Below are positions 1 through 8,587 of a stretch of 9,621 nucleotides of DNA, piece by piece. The first letter of the stretch is position 1. Every line of letters begins with the position of its first letter. The notes under the pieces were generated by a model. It was not told the origin of the DNA, did no database searches, and saw only the letters and a list, made by a program, of their open reading frames with translations. A program made the position numbers and the translations under genes. The stretch comes from Deltaproteobacteria bacterium RBG_13_49_15. Lineage in GTDB: Bacteria > Desulfobacterota > Desulfobacteria > Desulfobacterales > UBA2156. The stretch lies in the NCBI GenBank assembly GCA_001797695.1, contig MGQD01000156.1, positions 1 through 9,621 of the forward strand. The letters run 5' to 3'.

Positions 1-3000
1 CGAAAGAGTTTCGGGAAAATCCAGAAGATCATCGAAATTCCGGATTTGATCGGAATGCAGCGGGAATCGTATCGAAGATTCCTGCAAATGGATGTTCCGC
101 CGGAACAACGGGAAGATATCGGACTTCAGGGGGTATTTAAGTCCGTCTTTTCAATCAAGGACTTCACGGGGAGCGCTTCGCTGGAGTTTGTGGCCTATCG
201 TTTCGGAGAGGTGAAGCATGGTGTGAAAGAGTGCATCCATCGAGGGATGACCTATGAAATACCACTTCGGATAACCGTCAGATTGGTGGTCTATGATGTC
301 GATAAGGAAACAGGGGTATCCAACATCCGGGATATTAAAGAACAGGAAATTTATTTCGGAACGATACCTCTGATGACGGATAAAGGGACCTTCATTATCA
401 ACGGGACCGAACGGGTTGTGGTGAGCCAGCTCCATCGCTCCTCGGGCGTCTTTTTCGACCATGATCGGGGGAAAAGCCACTCCAGCGGCAAGATCATCTA
501 TACATCACGGATCATTCCGGTGAGAGGTTCCTGGATCGACCTGGAGATTGATCATCGGGATGTCATTTACATTAGGATTGACCGGCGCAGAAAATTCCCG
601 ATTACCTATCTTCTCAAGGCGTTCGGATATTCCATTGAAGATCTGCTCACGTATTTTTATCAAACCGAGACGGTCTTCGTTTCAGGAAAGCGAACGCAGA
701 AAAAATTCAATCCGAACTTGCTGAGAGGACAGAGGGCGTCTAAAGATATCAAGGACAACGAGGGCGCCATTATCGTCAAGACCGGTCATATTTTCACCCA
801 AAAGTCGATTCGTCGGATGGAGGCCGTCGGCATTGATCAGGTTCCCATCCACACGGATGAAATCATCAACAGACCTTTTGCAAGGACCATCGTCGATCCG
901 AAAAGCAGAGAGGCGATCGTTAAATGCAACGAACTGACAAACGAGGAGACGCTGAACCGGTTGAAGGAAGCGGGGATTCATGAATTTGAACTCCTGGTGA
1001 TTGATGCGGCATCCAGCAGTGACTCGATCCGGAAGACCCTGATGCTGGATAAATTTGAAATGAGGGAAGACGCTCTTGTTGAGATTTACCGAAGGCTTCG
1101 CCCGGGAAATCCGGCGACGCCCGAGGTCGCGCAGGAGTTCATCGACCATCTCTTTTTCAAACTCGCGTATTATGATCTATCCGGCGTTGGACGGATGAAA
1201 ATCAACCATCGGCTGGGAATCAGTTCCGCCGTCAACCTGAGAACGCTCAGAAAGGAAGATATCCTTCTGACGGTCAAGACCTTGGTGGAGCTCCGAGATA
1301 CGCAAGGAATTGTGGATGACATCGATCATCTTGGAAACCGAAGGGTTCGCGCTGTGGGCGAACTGCTTGAAAATCAATATCGAATCGGACTCGTCAGAAT
1401 GGAACGTGCCATAAAAGAGCGGATGAGCCTGCAGGAACTCGACGCTCTCATGCCGCATGATTTGGTGAATCCAAAACCGGTTTCGGCAGTCATCAAGGAA
1501 TTTTTCGGAACGAGCCAGCTTAGCCAGTTTATGGATCAGACCAACCCTCTTTCTGAAACGACGCACAAGCGACGCCTGAGCGCCCTCGGCCCGGGAGGCT
1601 TGACCCGGGAGCGCGCCGGTTTTGAGGTTAGGGATGTTCATCCCTCCCATTACGGCCGGATCTGCCCGATTGAAACGCCGGAAGGCCCCAACATCGGCCT
1701 GATCGTATCGCTTAGCACCTATGCACGGGTCAATAATTACGGATTTATTGAAACGCCTTACCGTGTGGTTAGGGAAGCGACCGTGCTTCCGGAGGTGAAA
1801 TTCCTCAGCGCATTTGAAGAAAAAGAGCATCCGATCGCCCAAGCCAATGCACCGATCGACGTTGGCGGCCGTTATCTCAATCGGCTCGTAACATCCCGTG
1901 TTGCCGGTGAATTCATGATGGTCAAGCGGGAAGAGATTGAAATGATGGATGTCTCACCCAACCAACTGGTAAGCGTATCGGCCTCCTTGATTCCGTTTCT
2001 GGAAAACGATGACGCGAACCGGGCCTTAATGGGATCGAACATGCAGCGCCAGGCTGTGCCGCTGTTGACAAGCCGCTCTCCATTGGTGGGAACGGGGATT
2101 GAAGAAGTTGTGGCAAAAGACTCCGGAGTGACCATCGTCGCAGAACGGGATGCGGTCGTGGATGACGTGGATGCATCACGGATCGTGCTCCGGCATGATC
2201 CCTCGGATGGTGTGGGAGATCAAAAGAAAAGTCCGGTAACGATATATAACCTTTTGAAATTTATCCGATCGAATCAAAACACGTGCTTCAATCACCGGCC
2301 CATCGTTCGGAAAGGTCAGCGGGTTAAAGCAAACGAAGTGATTGCAGACGGCCCTGCTACTGAAAAAGGGGAACTGGCGCTGGGAGAGAATGTGACCGTC
2401 GCCTTCATGCCGTGGGGAGGTTATAACTTCGAAGACTCGATTCTTGTCAATGAGCGGCTTGTGCGGGACGGTGTTTATACGTCCATCCACATTGAAGAGT
2501 TCGAGATCATTGCCAGAGATACCAAGCTGGGAAAGGAAGAAATTACCCGCGACATACCCAACGTTGGAGATGAGGCCCTGAAAAACCTTGATGAAAGCGG
2601 GATCGTCCGGATCGGTGCCGAAGCCAAGCAAGGCGACATCCTTGTTGGAAAAATCACCCCGAAGGGCGAAACCCAGCTTTCCCCGGAGGAAAAGCTTTTG
2701 AGGGCCATCTTTGGGGAAAAGGCCGGAGACGTGAAGGATACATCCCTAAGGGTTCCTCCGGGCGTTGAGGGGATTGTCATTGATGCCAAGGTATTTTTAA
2801 GGCGAGGCGTCGATAAGGATGATCGGATCCGCCTGATTGAAGAAATACAAATCGAAGATCTGAAAAAGGATCTCAATGAAAAGATACGGGTTGCCGGAGA
2901 TGTCGTCCGTCTCCAGATCGAAGCACTGGTTGTCGGGAAAAAGTGTGCTGCCGCACTTAAAAAAGGAAAGAAGGTGTTCATTCCCAAAGACACCAAGATT

Positions 3001-4083
3001 GATTCAAAAACACTTGCCGCCATCCCGCTCGCACAATTTGAAGGGATCGTCCTTGCGGATTCGGATCTCACGGAGAGGGTTCATGATTTTCTGGAAGGAT
3101 ATCGGGAGCAGTGCGACCGCTTTCGAAAAGAATGCGAAGATAAGATCGGACGATTCGAAGCCGGGGACGACCTCCCTCCGGGTGTCATAAAGATGGTTAA
3201 GGTGTATGTCGCCATGAAACGGAAGCTTTCTGTTGGAGATAAAATGGCCGGGCGTCATGGCAACAAAGGAGTCGTATCCCGGATTTTACCCCAGGAGGAC
3301 ATGCCCTATTTTGAGAGCGGCACGCCGGTGGATATGGTTCTGAATCCGTTGGGAGTTCCTTCGCGTATGAATGTGGGCCAGATTTTGGAGATACACCTGG
3401 GGTGGGCTGCAAAAGGGCTGGGAGATCAGCTCAATCGGTTACTGGAAGAAAACAGGCTTAAAGAGGTCCGTGAGAAGATGAAACGGATTTTTTCCGACCC
3501 GGTACAACACAAAACTCTGGAGGGTCTTAACGATGAAGCCCTGATGGGGCTGGTAAAAGAATATCGAAACGGAGTCCACATGGCCACGCCGGTTTTTGAT
3601 GGGGCAAAGGAGGATGAAATCAAGGCGCTCCTGGCGGAGGCGGGGGTCCCGAAGACGGGGCAGGCGACGTTATATGATGGTCGGACAGGAGAGCCGTTTA
3701 AAGGTAAAATAACAGTAGGCACCATGTACATGATGAAACTCCATCACCTCGTTGATGATAAGATCCATGCCCGGTCTATCGGCCCATACTCGTTGGTGAC
3801 CCAGCAGCCCCTGGGAGGCAAAGCCCAGTTTGGCGGGCAACGGCTGGGTGAGATGGAAGTCTGGGCGATGGAAGCTTATGGCGCTGCCTATGCCCTCCAG
3901 GAGTTCTTGACCGTCAAATCGGACGACATGGCCGGCAGAACCAGGATGTATGAAAAGATAGTGAAAGGACAAAATGTACTTGAGCCCGGCATTCCGGAAT
4001 CGTTCAAGGTGCTGACAAAAGAGCTGCAAAGCCTGGGACTGGATGTAAACCTTATTGAACGGGGGGAAACCGATAGGACCTGA
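1..4083 (+). CDS. rpoB: RNA polymerase beta subunit, 5' end outside window
   Basis: Encodes the beta subunit of core RNA polymerase, which with beta' forms the active-site cleft and binds rifampicin. The frame is open from base 1 and begins with RKSFGK, matching E. coli beta from about residue 12 (RKDFGK), so only some ten residues and the start codon are missing. The TTG at 46 is an internal Leu. The window holds 1360 residues, close to the usual proteobacterial size. Seen along the window numbering: a lobe insertion (SI1-like) near 225-340; rifampicin cluster I at 503-530 with the key Asp, His and Ser present; the PIETPEGPNIGLI block; the GYNFEDSI block; an SI2-like insertion near 935-1053; and GDKMAGRHGNKG with the two active-site lysines at 1081 and 1089 (E. 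coli K1065/K1073). The C-terminal clamp segment SYSLVTQQPLGGKAQFGGQR is also present. The gene ends one base before rpoC. No frameshift or missing motif was seen. Confidence 0.99.
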   Translation, partial: RKSFGKIQKIIEIPDLIGMQRESYRRFLQMDVPPEQREDIGLQGVFKSVFSIKDFTGSASLEFVAYRFGEVKHGVKECIHRGMTYEIPLRITVRLVVYDVDKETGVSNIRDIKEQEIYFGTIPLMTDKGTFIINGTERVVVSQLHRSSGVFFDHDRGKSHSSGKIIYTSRIIPVRGSWIDLEIDHRDVIYIRIDRRRKFPITYLLKAFGYSIEDLLTYFYQTETVFVSGKRTQKKFNPNLLRGQRASKDIKDNEGAIIVKTGHIFTQKSIRRMEAVGIDQVPIHTDEIINRPFARTIVDPKSREAIVKCNELTNEETLNRLKEAGIHEFELLVIDAASSSDSIRKTLMLDKFEMREDALVEIYRRLRPGNPATPEVAQEFIDHLFFKLAYYDLSGVGRMKINHRLGISSAVNLRTLRKEDILLTVKTLVELRDTQGIVDDIDHLGNRRVRAVGELLENQYRIGLVRMERAIKERMSLQELDALMPHDLVNPKPVSAVIKEFFGTSQLSQFMDQTNPLSETTHKRRLSALGPGGLTRERAGFEVRDVHPSHYGRICPIETPEGPNIGLIVSLSTYARVNNYGFIETPYRVVREATVLPEVKFLSAFEEKEHPIAQANAPIDVGGRYLNRLVTSRVAGEFMMVKREEIEMMDVSPNQLVSVSASLIPFLENDDANRALMGSNMQRQAVPLLTSRSPLVGTGIEEVVAKDSGVTIVAERDAVVDDVDASRIVLRHDPSDGVGDQKKSPVTIYNLLKFIRSNQNTCFNHRPIVRKGQRVKANEVIADGPATEKGELALGENVTVAFMPWGGYNFEDSILVNERLVRDGVYTSIHIEEFEIIARDTKLGKEEITRDIPNVGDEALKNLDESGIVRIGAEAKQGDILVGKITPKGETQLSPEEKLLRAIFGEKAGDVKDTSLRVPPGVEGIVIDAKVFLRRGVDKDDRIRLIEEIQIEDLKKDLNEKIRVAGDVVRLQIEALVVGKKCAAALKKGKKVFIPKDTKIDSKTLAAIPLAQFEGIVLADSDLTERVHDFLEGYREQCDRFRKECEDKIGRFEAGDDLPPGVIKMVKVYVAMKRKLSVGDKMAGRHGNKGVVSRILPQEDMPYFESGTPVDMVLNPLGVPSRMNVGQILEIHLGWAAKGLGDQLNRLLEENRLKEVREKMKRIFSDPVQHKTLEGLNDEALMGLVKEYRNGVHMATPVFDGAKEDEIKALLAEAGVPKTGQATLYDGRTGEPFKGKITVGTMYMMKLHHLVDDKIHARSIGPYSLVTQQPLGGKAQFGGQRLGEMEVWAMEAYGAAYALQEFLTVKSDDMAGRTRMYEKIVKGQNVLEPGIPESFKVLTKELQSLGLDVNLIERGETDRT
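4075..4078 (+). promoter_or_regulatory. Ribosome binding site of rpoC
   Basis: AGGA lies inside the last codons of rpoB with a six-base spacer to the ATG at 4085. It supports that ATG over the in-frame TTG at 4055. The protein from 4085 (METLYDFF) aligns from its first residue with beta' of other bacteria, whereas the ten residues added by the TTG start have no family counterpart. The position suggests translational coupling between beta and beta'. Confidence 0.7.
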
Positions 4084-4084
4084 T

Positions 4085-7000
4085 ATGGAAACACTATACG
4101 ATTTTTTTGCCAAACCGAAAGATCCGAGAAGCTATTCCGGCGTAAGAATCGCATTGGCGTCACCGGAACAGATTTTAAAATGGTCGCACGGCGAAATTAA
4201 AAAGCCCGAAACAATCAACTATCGGACGTTTAAACCCGAACGAGACGGGCTTTTTTGTGCCAAGATTTTTGGGCCGACCAAAGATTATGAATGTAACTGC
4301 GGCAAATACAAACGGATGAAACACCGTGGAGTCGTGTGCGAAAAGTGCGGTGTTGAGGTCATCCAGTCAAAGGTGCGAAGGGAACGGATGGGACATATCG
4401 AGCTGGCGACGCCGGTAGCCCATATCTGGTTTTTAAAAAGCCTTCCCAGCAAGATCGGCAACCTTCTGGACCTGACCTTAAAGAGCATGGAGAAGGTTTT
4501 TTATTTTGACAGTTACATCGTTATTGACCCAAAGGATACCGAGCTCACCCGGGGGCAGCTATTGTCGGAAGATAAGTATCGTGAAGCCCTCGAGGTTTAT
4601 GGAAATAAATTTGTGGCCGGAATCGGAGCCGAAGCGGTTAAGGAGTTATTGAAAAGTCTCGATCTGGAGGCCCTTCATAAGGAGATTCGGGCAGAGATTC
4701 TGTCGACGAATTCCTCGGCAAAGCGCCAGAAGCTCGCCAAACGACTCAAAATCGTGGATGCTTTCAGAAAAAGCGGGGTTGATCCGCTCTGGATGATCAT
4801 GGATGTCATACCGGTTCTCCCGCCCGATTTGCGCCCCCTTGTTCCGCTGGAGGGGGGCCGCTTCGCTACATCGGATCTGAATGATCTTTACCGACGGGTG
4901 ATCAACCGGAATAACCGTCTCAGGCGCCTCATCGACCTGAAAGCGCCGGAGATCATCGTCCGGAACGAAAAACGGATGCTTCAGGAATCGGTAGATGTCC
5001 TTTTTGACAATGGACGGCATGGACGGGTCATCACCGGATCGAACAAAAGACCGTTAAAATCGTTAAGCGACACATTGAAGGGGAAGCAGGGGCGTTTCCG
5101 GCAGAATCTGCTTGGGAAACGGGTTGATTATTCAGGACGGACAGTCATCACCATCGGACCCGACCTCAGGCTCCATCAGTGCGGGTTGCCGAAAAAGATG
5201 GCTTTGGAGCTTTTCAAGCCGTTTGTCTATTACCGGCTGGAACAGAAAAACCTGGTTTCCACCGTAAAGAGCGCCAAAAAGATGGTGGAAAAGGAGACTC
5301 CTGAGGTCTGGGATACCTTAGATGAAGTGGTCAGGGAATATCCGGTACTGCTGAACCGGGCGCCAACGCTGCATCGTCTGGGCATTCAGGCTTTTGAACC
5401 GATCCTCATCGAAGGAAAAGCAATCCAACTCCACCCATTGGTTTGCACGGCATTTAATGCGGATTTTGACGGGGATCAGATGGCCGTTCATATCCCTCTC
5501 TCCATAGAAGCGCAGATCGAGGCGCGGGTTCTCATGCTCTCCAGCAACAATATCCTTTCACCGGCAAACGGAACGCCCATCATTGTCCCGACACAGGATA
5601 TCGTTCTTGGTATTTATTACATGACCAGGGCGGTCTCAGGGTCCAGATGGGAAGGGAAACTGTTCTCAAATGTCGAAGAAGTGAGGATCGCCTATGACAA
5701 TAAGGCCGTCGATCTTCATACGAAGATTTCAGTCCGAATGAACGGCAAGCGGGTAGATACGACGGTAGGGAGAATTTTATTGTGGGAGATCATTCCGCAG
5801 AGCAGTATTATGACATTGCGGCATATCCAGGTTTCCGACGAAAATCGGGCCGTATCCGTTCTGGAAGAAATAAAGAACGGAAAAAGCTTCGTCGACATGG
5901 TCCGTAACTGCTCAACCGCTTTGGACAAGGAAAAGGATGGATTATGCGGCCTTCTTGTGCGCGACGAATTCGAGAGGATCTTCAACATAACGGAATCCGA
6001 TACAAACCTGGTTTTTTCAATGGAGCCAGGTAAGGTTAGTCCTGTTCTTTCCGCTCAAGGAACATATCATATTTTCGAGGTCATCGATAAGCGACCTGAA
6101 ATGCCGTTTGAGGCGGTGAATAAAGTGATGGATAAAAAGGCGCTTCGAGATGTCGTGGATTATGCCTACCGGAATCTGGGGCCCAAAGCCACAGTCATCC
6201 TTTCCGACCGGCTGAAGGACATCGGATACAAGTACTCCACCGAAGGCGGACTATCCATTTCCATCGACGATATGATTACGCCTTCCACTAAAACCGAGAT
6301 TTTGAAAAAAGCTGAAAAACAGGTTACCGAAATTGAGAAGCAATACACTGAAGGATTGATCACCCAAGGGGAAAAGTACAACAAGGTAGTGGATATCTGG
6401 GCAAAAGCAACCGATGATGTTGCGAATGAAATGATGGAAGCCATGAAAATGATGTCCCGCATCAACCCGGAAGAACAACCGGCTTCGGACCGGAAGGGGA
6501 TTGTCGTTGCCGAAGAAAGCTTCAACTCCATTTACATGATGGCGGACTCAGGCGCCCGGGGAAGTAAAGACCAGATGAGACAGCTTGCCGGAATGCGGGG
6601 CCTCATGGCCAAACCTTCCGGAGAAATTATCGAGACTCCGATTACCGCCAACTTCCGTGAAGGCCTTTCCGTGCTTCAATATTTTATTTCTACCCACGGC
6701 GCCCGGAAGGGACTTGCGGACACGGCTCTTAAAACGGCCAATTCAGGATACCTTACCCGCCGCCTTGCGGATGTGGCGCAGGATTGCACGGTTTCGGAAT
6801 ACGACTGCGGAACAATGATGGGGGTGGAAGTCGAACCTCTTATGGAAGGCGGAGAGATCATCCAGCGTCTCGGAGAGCGGGTCTTAGGACGGGGGGCGAT
6901 GGAGGATATCCATGATCCGTTTACCGACGAGGTTCTCTTAAAAGCCGGAGAGCTCTTTGATGAAGCGGCAGTTGAACGGGTGGAAAATGCGGGTTTAACC

Positions 7001-8491
7001 AAGGTTAGAATCAGGTCGGTTCTGACATGCCAATCCGAGTACGGTGTTTGTGCCGCCTGCTATGGACGGGATTTGGCGCACGGCGGGATCATCGAAATCG
7101 GCCAGGCTGTTGGAATTATGGCCGCCCAGTCGATCGGTGAACCGGGAACTCAGCTTACCATGCGTACCTTCCACATCGGAGGTACGGCAAGCCGCCGGGT
7201 CGAGCAAGCGGACATCAAAGCGCGGGTGGAGGGCGCCATCAAATTCTTGGATGTGAATGTCGTAAAAAATGCCGAAAACAAATATGTCGTCATGAACCGC
7301 CGAGGCGGTGAATTTGCAATCGTGAGCGAGAGCGGGCGGGAACGGGAACGGTATCCCGTCATCTACGGGGCTCACCTCTTGGTGAAAGACGGACAGGATG
7401 TAAAGGCAGGTGATTTATTGGCTACCTGGGATCCGTTTACGACCCCGATCATCACGGAGGTTGGGGGAACGGTAAAGTTCGGGGACATCGTTCCCGGAAA
7501 GACCTTGCAGGAAAAAGTCGACCCGGTGACCGGGAAATCGAGCCGCACGATTATCGAGACCAAAAGCACCGAAGTCCGGCCGAGGATCTCCATCAAGGAC
7601 AAAATGGGAAAAACGGCCAAACTTCCGGAGTCCGTCGGTATGGCCCGTTACCTTCTCCCCATCAATGCGATTATTCTGGTCGATGAAGGAGACGAAGTCA
7701 AAGCCGGCGACGTCGTGGCCAAACTTCCAAGAGCCACTACCAAGACCAAGGACATTACGGGCGGATTACCGCGCGTGGCGGAGCTTTTTGAAGTGAGAAA
7801 ACCAAAGGATACCGCTGTCCTGAGTGAAATCGACGGGTATGTTTCCATTGCAAAAGACACAAAAAAAGGAAAACAGAAAGTCACCATCACGCCCATGGAT
7901 GCCGGGGATAAGCGGGAATACCTGATCCCTCGAGGGAAGCATATTAACGTATACGAAGGGGATTATGTCCGGGCAGGAGAACAGCTGATCAGCGGGTCGT
8001 CGATACCCCAGGATATTCTGAATATTAAAGGAGAGGTCGCCTTGGCGCGCTATCTGGTGAACGAAGTTCAGGAAGTTTACCGGCTGCAAGGCGTCAGGAT
8101 CAATGACAAGCATATTGAGGTGATCGTCCGGCAGATGATGAAACGTGTGAAGGTGACGGATGTGGGAGATACTGATTTCATACCGGAAGAGCAGATTGAT
8201 CGAATCGAATTTGAAAGAGCGAATAAGGAGGTGTTGGCAAAGGGGAAGAGACCGGCAATAGCCGAACCGCTCATTCTGGGTGTGACTAAGGCGTCCTTGA
8301 GCACGGAAAGTTTCATCTCTGCCGCCTCCTTCCAGGAGACGACGAAGGTTCTGACGGATGCTAGCATTGCCGGTGCAGTGGATCAGTTGCATGGGCTTAA
8401 AGAAAACGTCATCATGGGAAGGCTCATCCCCGCGGGAACCGGTTTCCCCGAATACGTTGAAGAGACCGTTGGATTGGAGTTATTCCAGTGA
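4085..8491 (+). CDS. rpoC: RNA polymerase beta' subunit with a parvulin-like insertion
   Basis: Encodes beta', the catalytic Mg-binding subunit of core RNA polymerase; 1468 residues, or about 1368 without the extra module at 573-672. Elements seen in order: N-terminal zinc site with Cys 70, 72, 85 and 88; lid/rudder and clamp region; GKRVDYSGR switch/active-centre block; NADFDGDQM at 458-466 with the three catalytic Asp; the insertion 573-672; secondary-channel rim helices near 735-790; F-loop from 812 (SFNSIYMMADSGARG); bridge helix from about 860; second zinc site Cys 901, 982, 989 and 992; trigger-loop start MRTFHIGG at 1026-1033. An SI3-like insertion with sandwich-barrel hybrid motifs follows up to about 1217, then KDITGGLPRVAELFE at 1222-1236. 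The C-terminus ends shortly after GRLIPAGTG and lacks the long E. coli tail. The ATG lies one base after the rpoB stop, so both are presumably cotranscribed and coupled. The unusual part is the insertion, described in its own entry; the rest is canonical. Confidence 0.99.
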   Translation: METLYDFFAKPKDPRSYSGVRIALASPEQILKWSHGEIKKPETINYRTFKPERDGLFCAKIFGPTKDYECNCGKYKRMKHRGVVCEKCGVEVIQSKVRRERMGHIELATPVAHIWFLKSLPSKIGNLLDLTLKSMEKVFYFDSYIVIDPKDTELTRGQLLSEDKYREALEVYGNKFVAGIGAEAVKELLKSLDLEALHKEIRAEILSTNSSAKRQKLAKRLKIVDAFRKSGVDPLWMIMDVIPVLPPDLRPLVPLEGGRFATSDLNDLYRRVINRNNRLRRLIDLKAPEIIVRNEKRMLQESVDVLFDNGRHGRVITGSNKRPLKSLSDTLKGKQGRFRQNLLGKRVDYSGRTVITIGPDLRLHQCGLPKKMALELFKPFVYYRLEQKNLVSTVKSAKKMVEKETPEVWDTLDEVVREYPVLLNRAPTLHRLGIQAFEPILIEGKAIQLHPLVCTAFNADFDGDQMAVHIPLSIEAQIEARVLMLSSNNILSPANGTPIIVPTQDIVLGIYYMTRAVSGSRWEGKLFSNVEEVRIAYDNKAVDLHTKISVRMNGKRVDTTVGRILLWEIIPQSSIMTLRHIQVSDENRAVSVLEEIKNGKSFVDMVRNCSTALDKEKDGLCGLLVRDEFERIFNITESDTNLVFSMEPGKVSPVLSAQGTYHIFEVIDKRPEMPFEAVNKVMDKKALRDVVDYAYRNLGPKATVILSDRLKDIGYKYSTEGGLSISIDDMITPSTKTEILKKAEKQVTEIEKQYTEGLITQGEKYNKVVDIWAKATDDVANEMMEAMKMMSRINPEEQPASDRKGIVVAEESFNSIYMMADSGARGSKDQMRQLAGMRGLMAKPSGEIIETPITANFREGLSVLQYFISTHGARKGLADTALKTANSGYLTRRLADVAQDCTVSEYDCGTMMGVEVEPLMEGGEIIQRLGERVLGRGAMEDIHDPFTDEVLLKAGELFDEAAVERVENAGLTKVRIRSVLTCQSEYGVCAACYGRDLAHGGIIEIGQAVGIMAAQSIGEPGTQLTMRTFHIGGTASRRVEQADIKARVEGAIKFLDVNVVKNAENKYVVMNRRGGEFAIVSESGRERERYPVIYGAHLLVKDGQDVKAGDLLATWDPFTTPIITEVGGTVKFGDIVPGKTLQEKVDPVTGKSSRTIIETKSTEVRPRISIKDKMGKTAKLPESVGMARYLLPINAIILVDEGDEVKAGDVVAKLPRATTKTKDITGGLPRVAELFEVRKPKDTAVLSEIDGYVSIAKDTKKGKQKVTITPMDAGDKREYLIPRGKHINVYEGDYVRAGEQLISGSSIPQDILNIKGEVALARYLVNEVQEVYRLQGVRINDKHIEVIVRQMMKRVKVTDVGDTDFIPEEQIDRIEFERANKEVLAKGKRPAIAEPLILGVTKASLSTESFISAASFQETTKVLTDASIAGAVDQLHGLKENVIMGRLIPAGTGFPEYVEETVGLELFQ
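5801..6100 (+). other. Parvulin (PpiC/rotamase)-like domain inserted in beta'
   Basis: An in-frame block of 100 codons (beta' residues 573-672) separates the conserved TTVGRILLWEIIPQ from MPFEAVNKVMDKK. In E. coli these segments are joined directly through a PKGLP turn (about residues 584-588 by my count). The block follows the parvulin pattern: a first strand with LRHIQV (His580); a helix then NGKSF (599-602); FxxxVxxxCST ending at Ser610-Thr611; a degraded glycine motif DGLCG (618-622, usually GGDLG); a helix with the Phe644 equivalent; EPGKVSPV (647-654, usually KPGEVSxPV); and the final strand TYHIFEVIDKRP (His662, usually GYHIIxVxxRRP). The order and spacing match a complete single parvulin fold of about 92-100 residues. 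The two family histidines are kept, while the Asp/Cys catalytic position (F+10) is Ala612. Base composition looks like the rest of the gene. Family membership is inferred from motif pattern only; a beta' partner-binding role is a guess. Confidence 0.88.
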
Positions 8492-8500
8492 TTCAAATGT

Positions 8501-8512
8501 TCCGGCGCCGGA
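8501..8512 (+). repeat. 12-bp GC-rich perfect palindrome after rpoC
   Basis: TCCGGCGCCGGA begins nine bases after the rpoC stop codon and is its own reverse complement. As RNA it could fold only as a short stem (TCCG/CGGA) around GCGC. It is followed by TTAAG rather than a run of T, so it is not a convincing intrinsic terminator. It could be a weak pause or processing site, a protein-binding palindrome, or chance. Confidence 0.35.
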
Positions 8513-8554
8513 TTAAGTTCATTAAAAATGGAGCAGGATTGCGTGATAAAATGC

Positions 8555-8581
8555 TTGACAAGGGGAATAGGAATATATAAT
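8555..8581 (+). promoter_or_regulatory. Sigma70-type promoter for rpsL-rpsG
   Basis: A perfect -35 hexamer TTGACA (8555-8560) and a perfect -10 hexamer TATAAT (8576-8581) are separated by 15 bases, in the only sizeable gap of the window and upstream of rpsL. The spacer is two bases shorter than the optimal 17, which would lower strength. Transcription would start near 8587-8588, giving a leader of about 150 bases. It would let the ribosomal protein genes (and probably fusA downstream) be expressed independently of rpoBC. Two exact hexamers in the right order in an AT-rich gap are unlikely to be chance. Confidence 0.65.
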
Positions 8582-8587
8582 CTATCA

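Noticed and set aside
46..48. TTG as the start codon of rpoB
   Set aside because: The frame is open to base 1 and encodes the conserved RKSFGK segment upstream, so the true start is outside the window.
1177..1842. Long reverse-strand open frames across rpoB and rpoC (also 2475-3071 and 7766-8392)
   Set aside because: They are antisense to strongly conserved coding sequence, show no recognisable protein features and have no ribosome binding context; they are shadows.
2876..3190. Overlapping + strand open frames inside rpoB and rpoC (also 6585-6818 and 7044-7256)
   Set aside because: They are out-of-frame readings of essential genes, Ser/Arg/Pro-rich, with no family resemblance.
4055..4057. 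TTG as the start codon of rpoC, overlapping rpoB
   Set aside because: It adds ten residues with no family counterpart; the ATG at 4085 has a ribosome binding site and aligns with the beta' N-terminus.
5801..6100. The rpoC insertion as an intein
   Set aside because: It is only 100 residues, lacks intein splicing blocks and a C-terminal HN before a Cys/Ser/Thr, and matches a parvulin fold instead.
5801..6100. The insertion as an assembly or frameshift artefact
   Set aside because: It is exactly in frame, flanked on both sides by intact conserved beta' sequence, and similar in composition to the rest of the gene.
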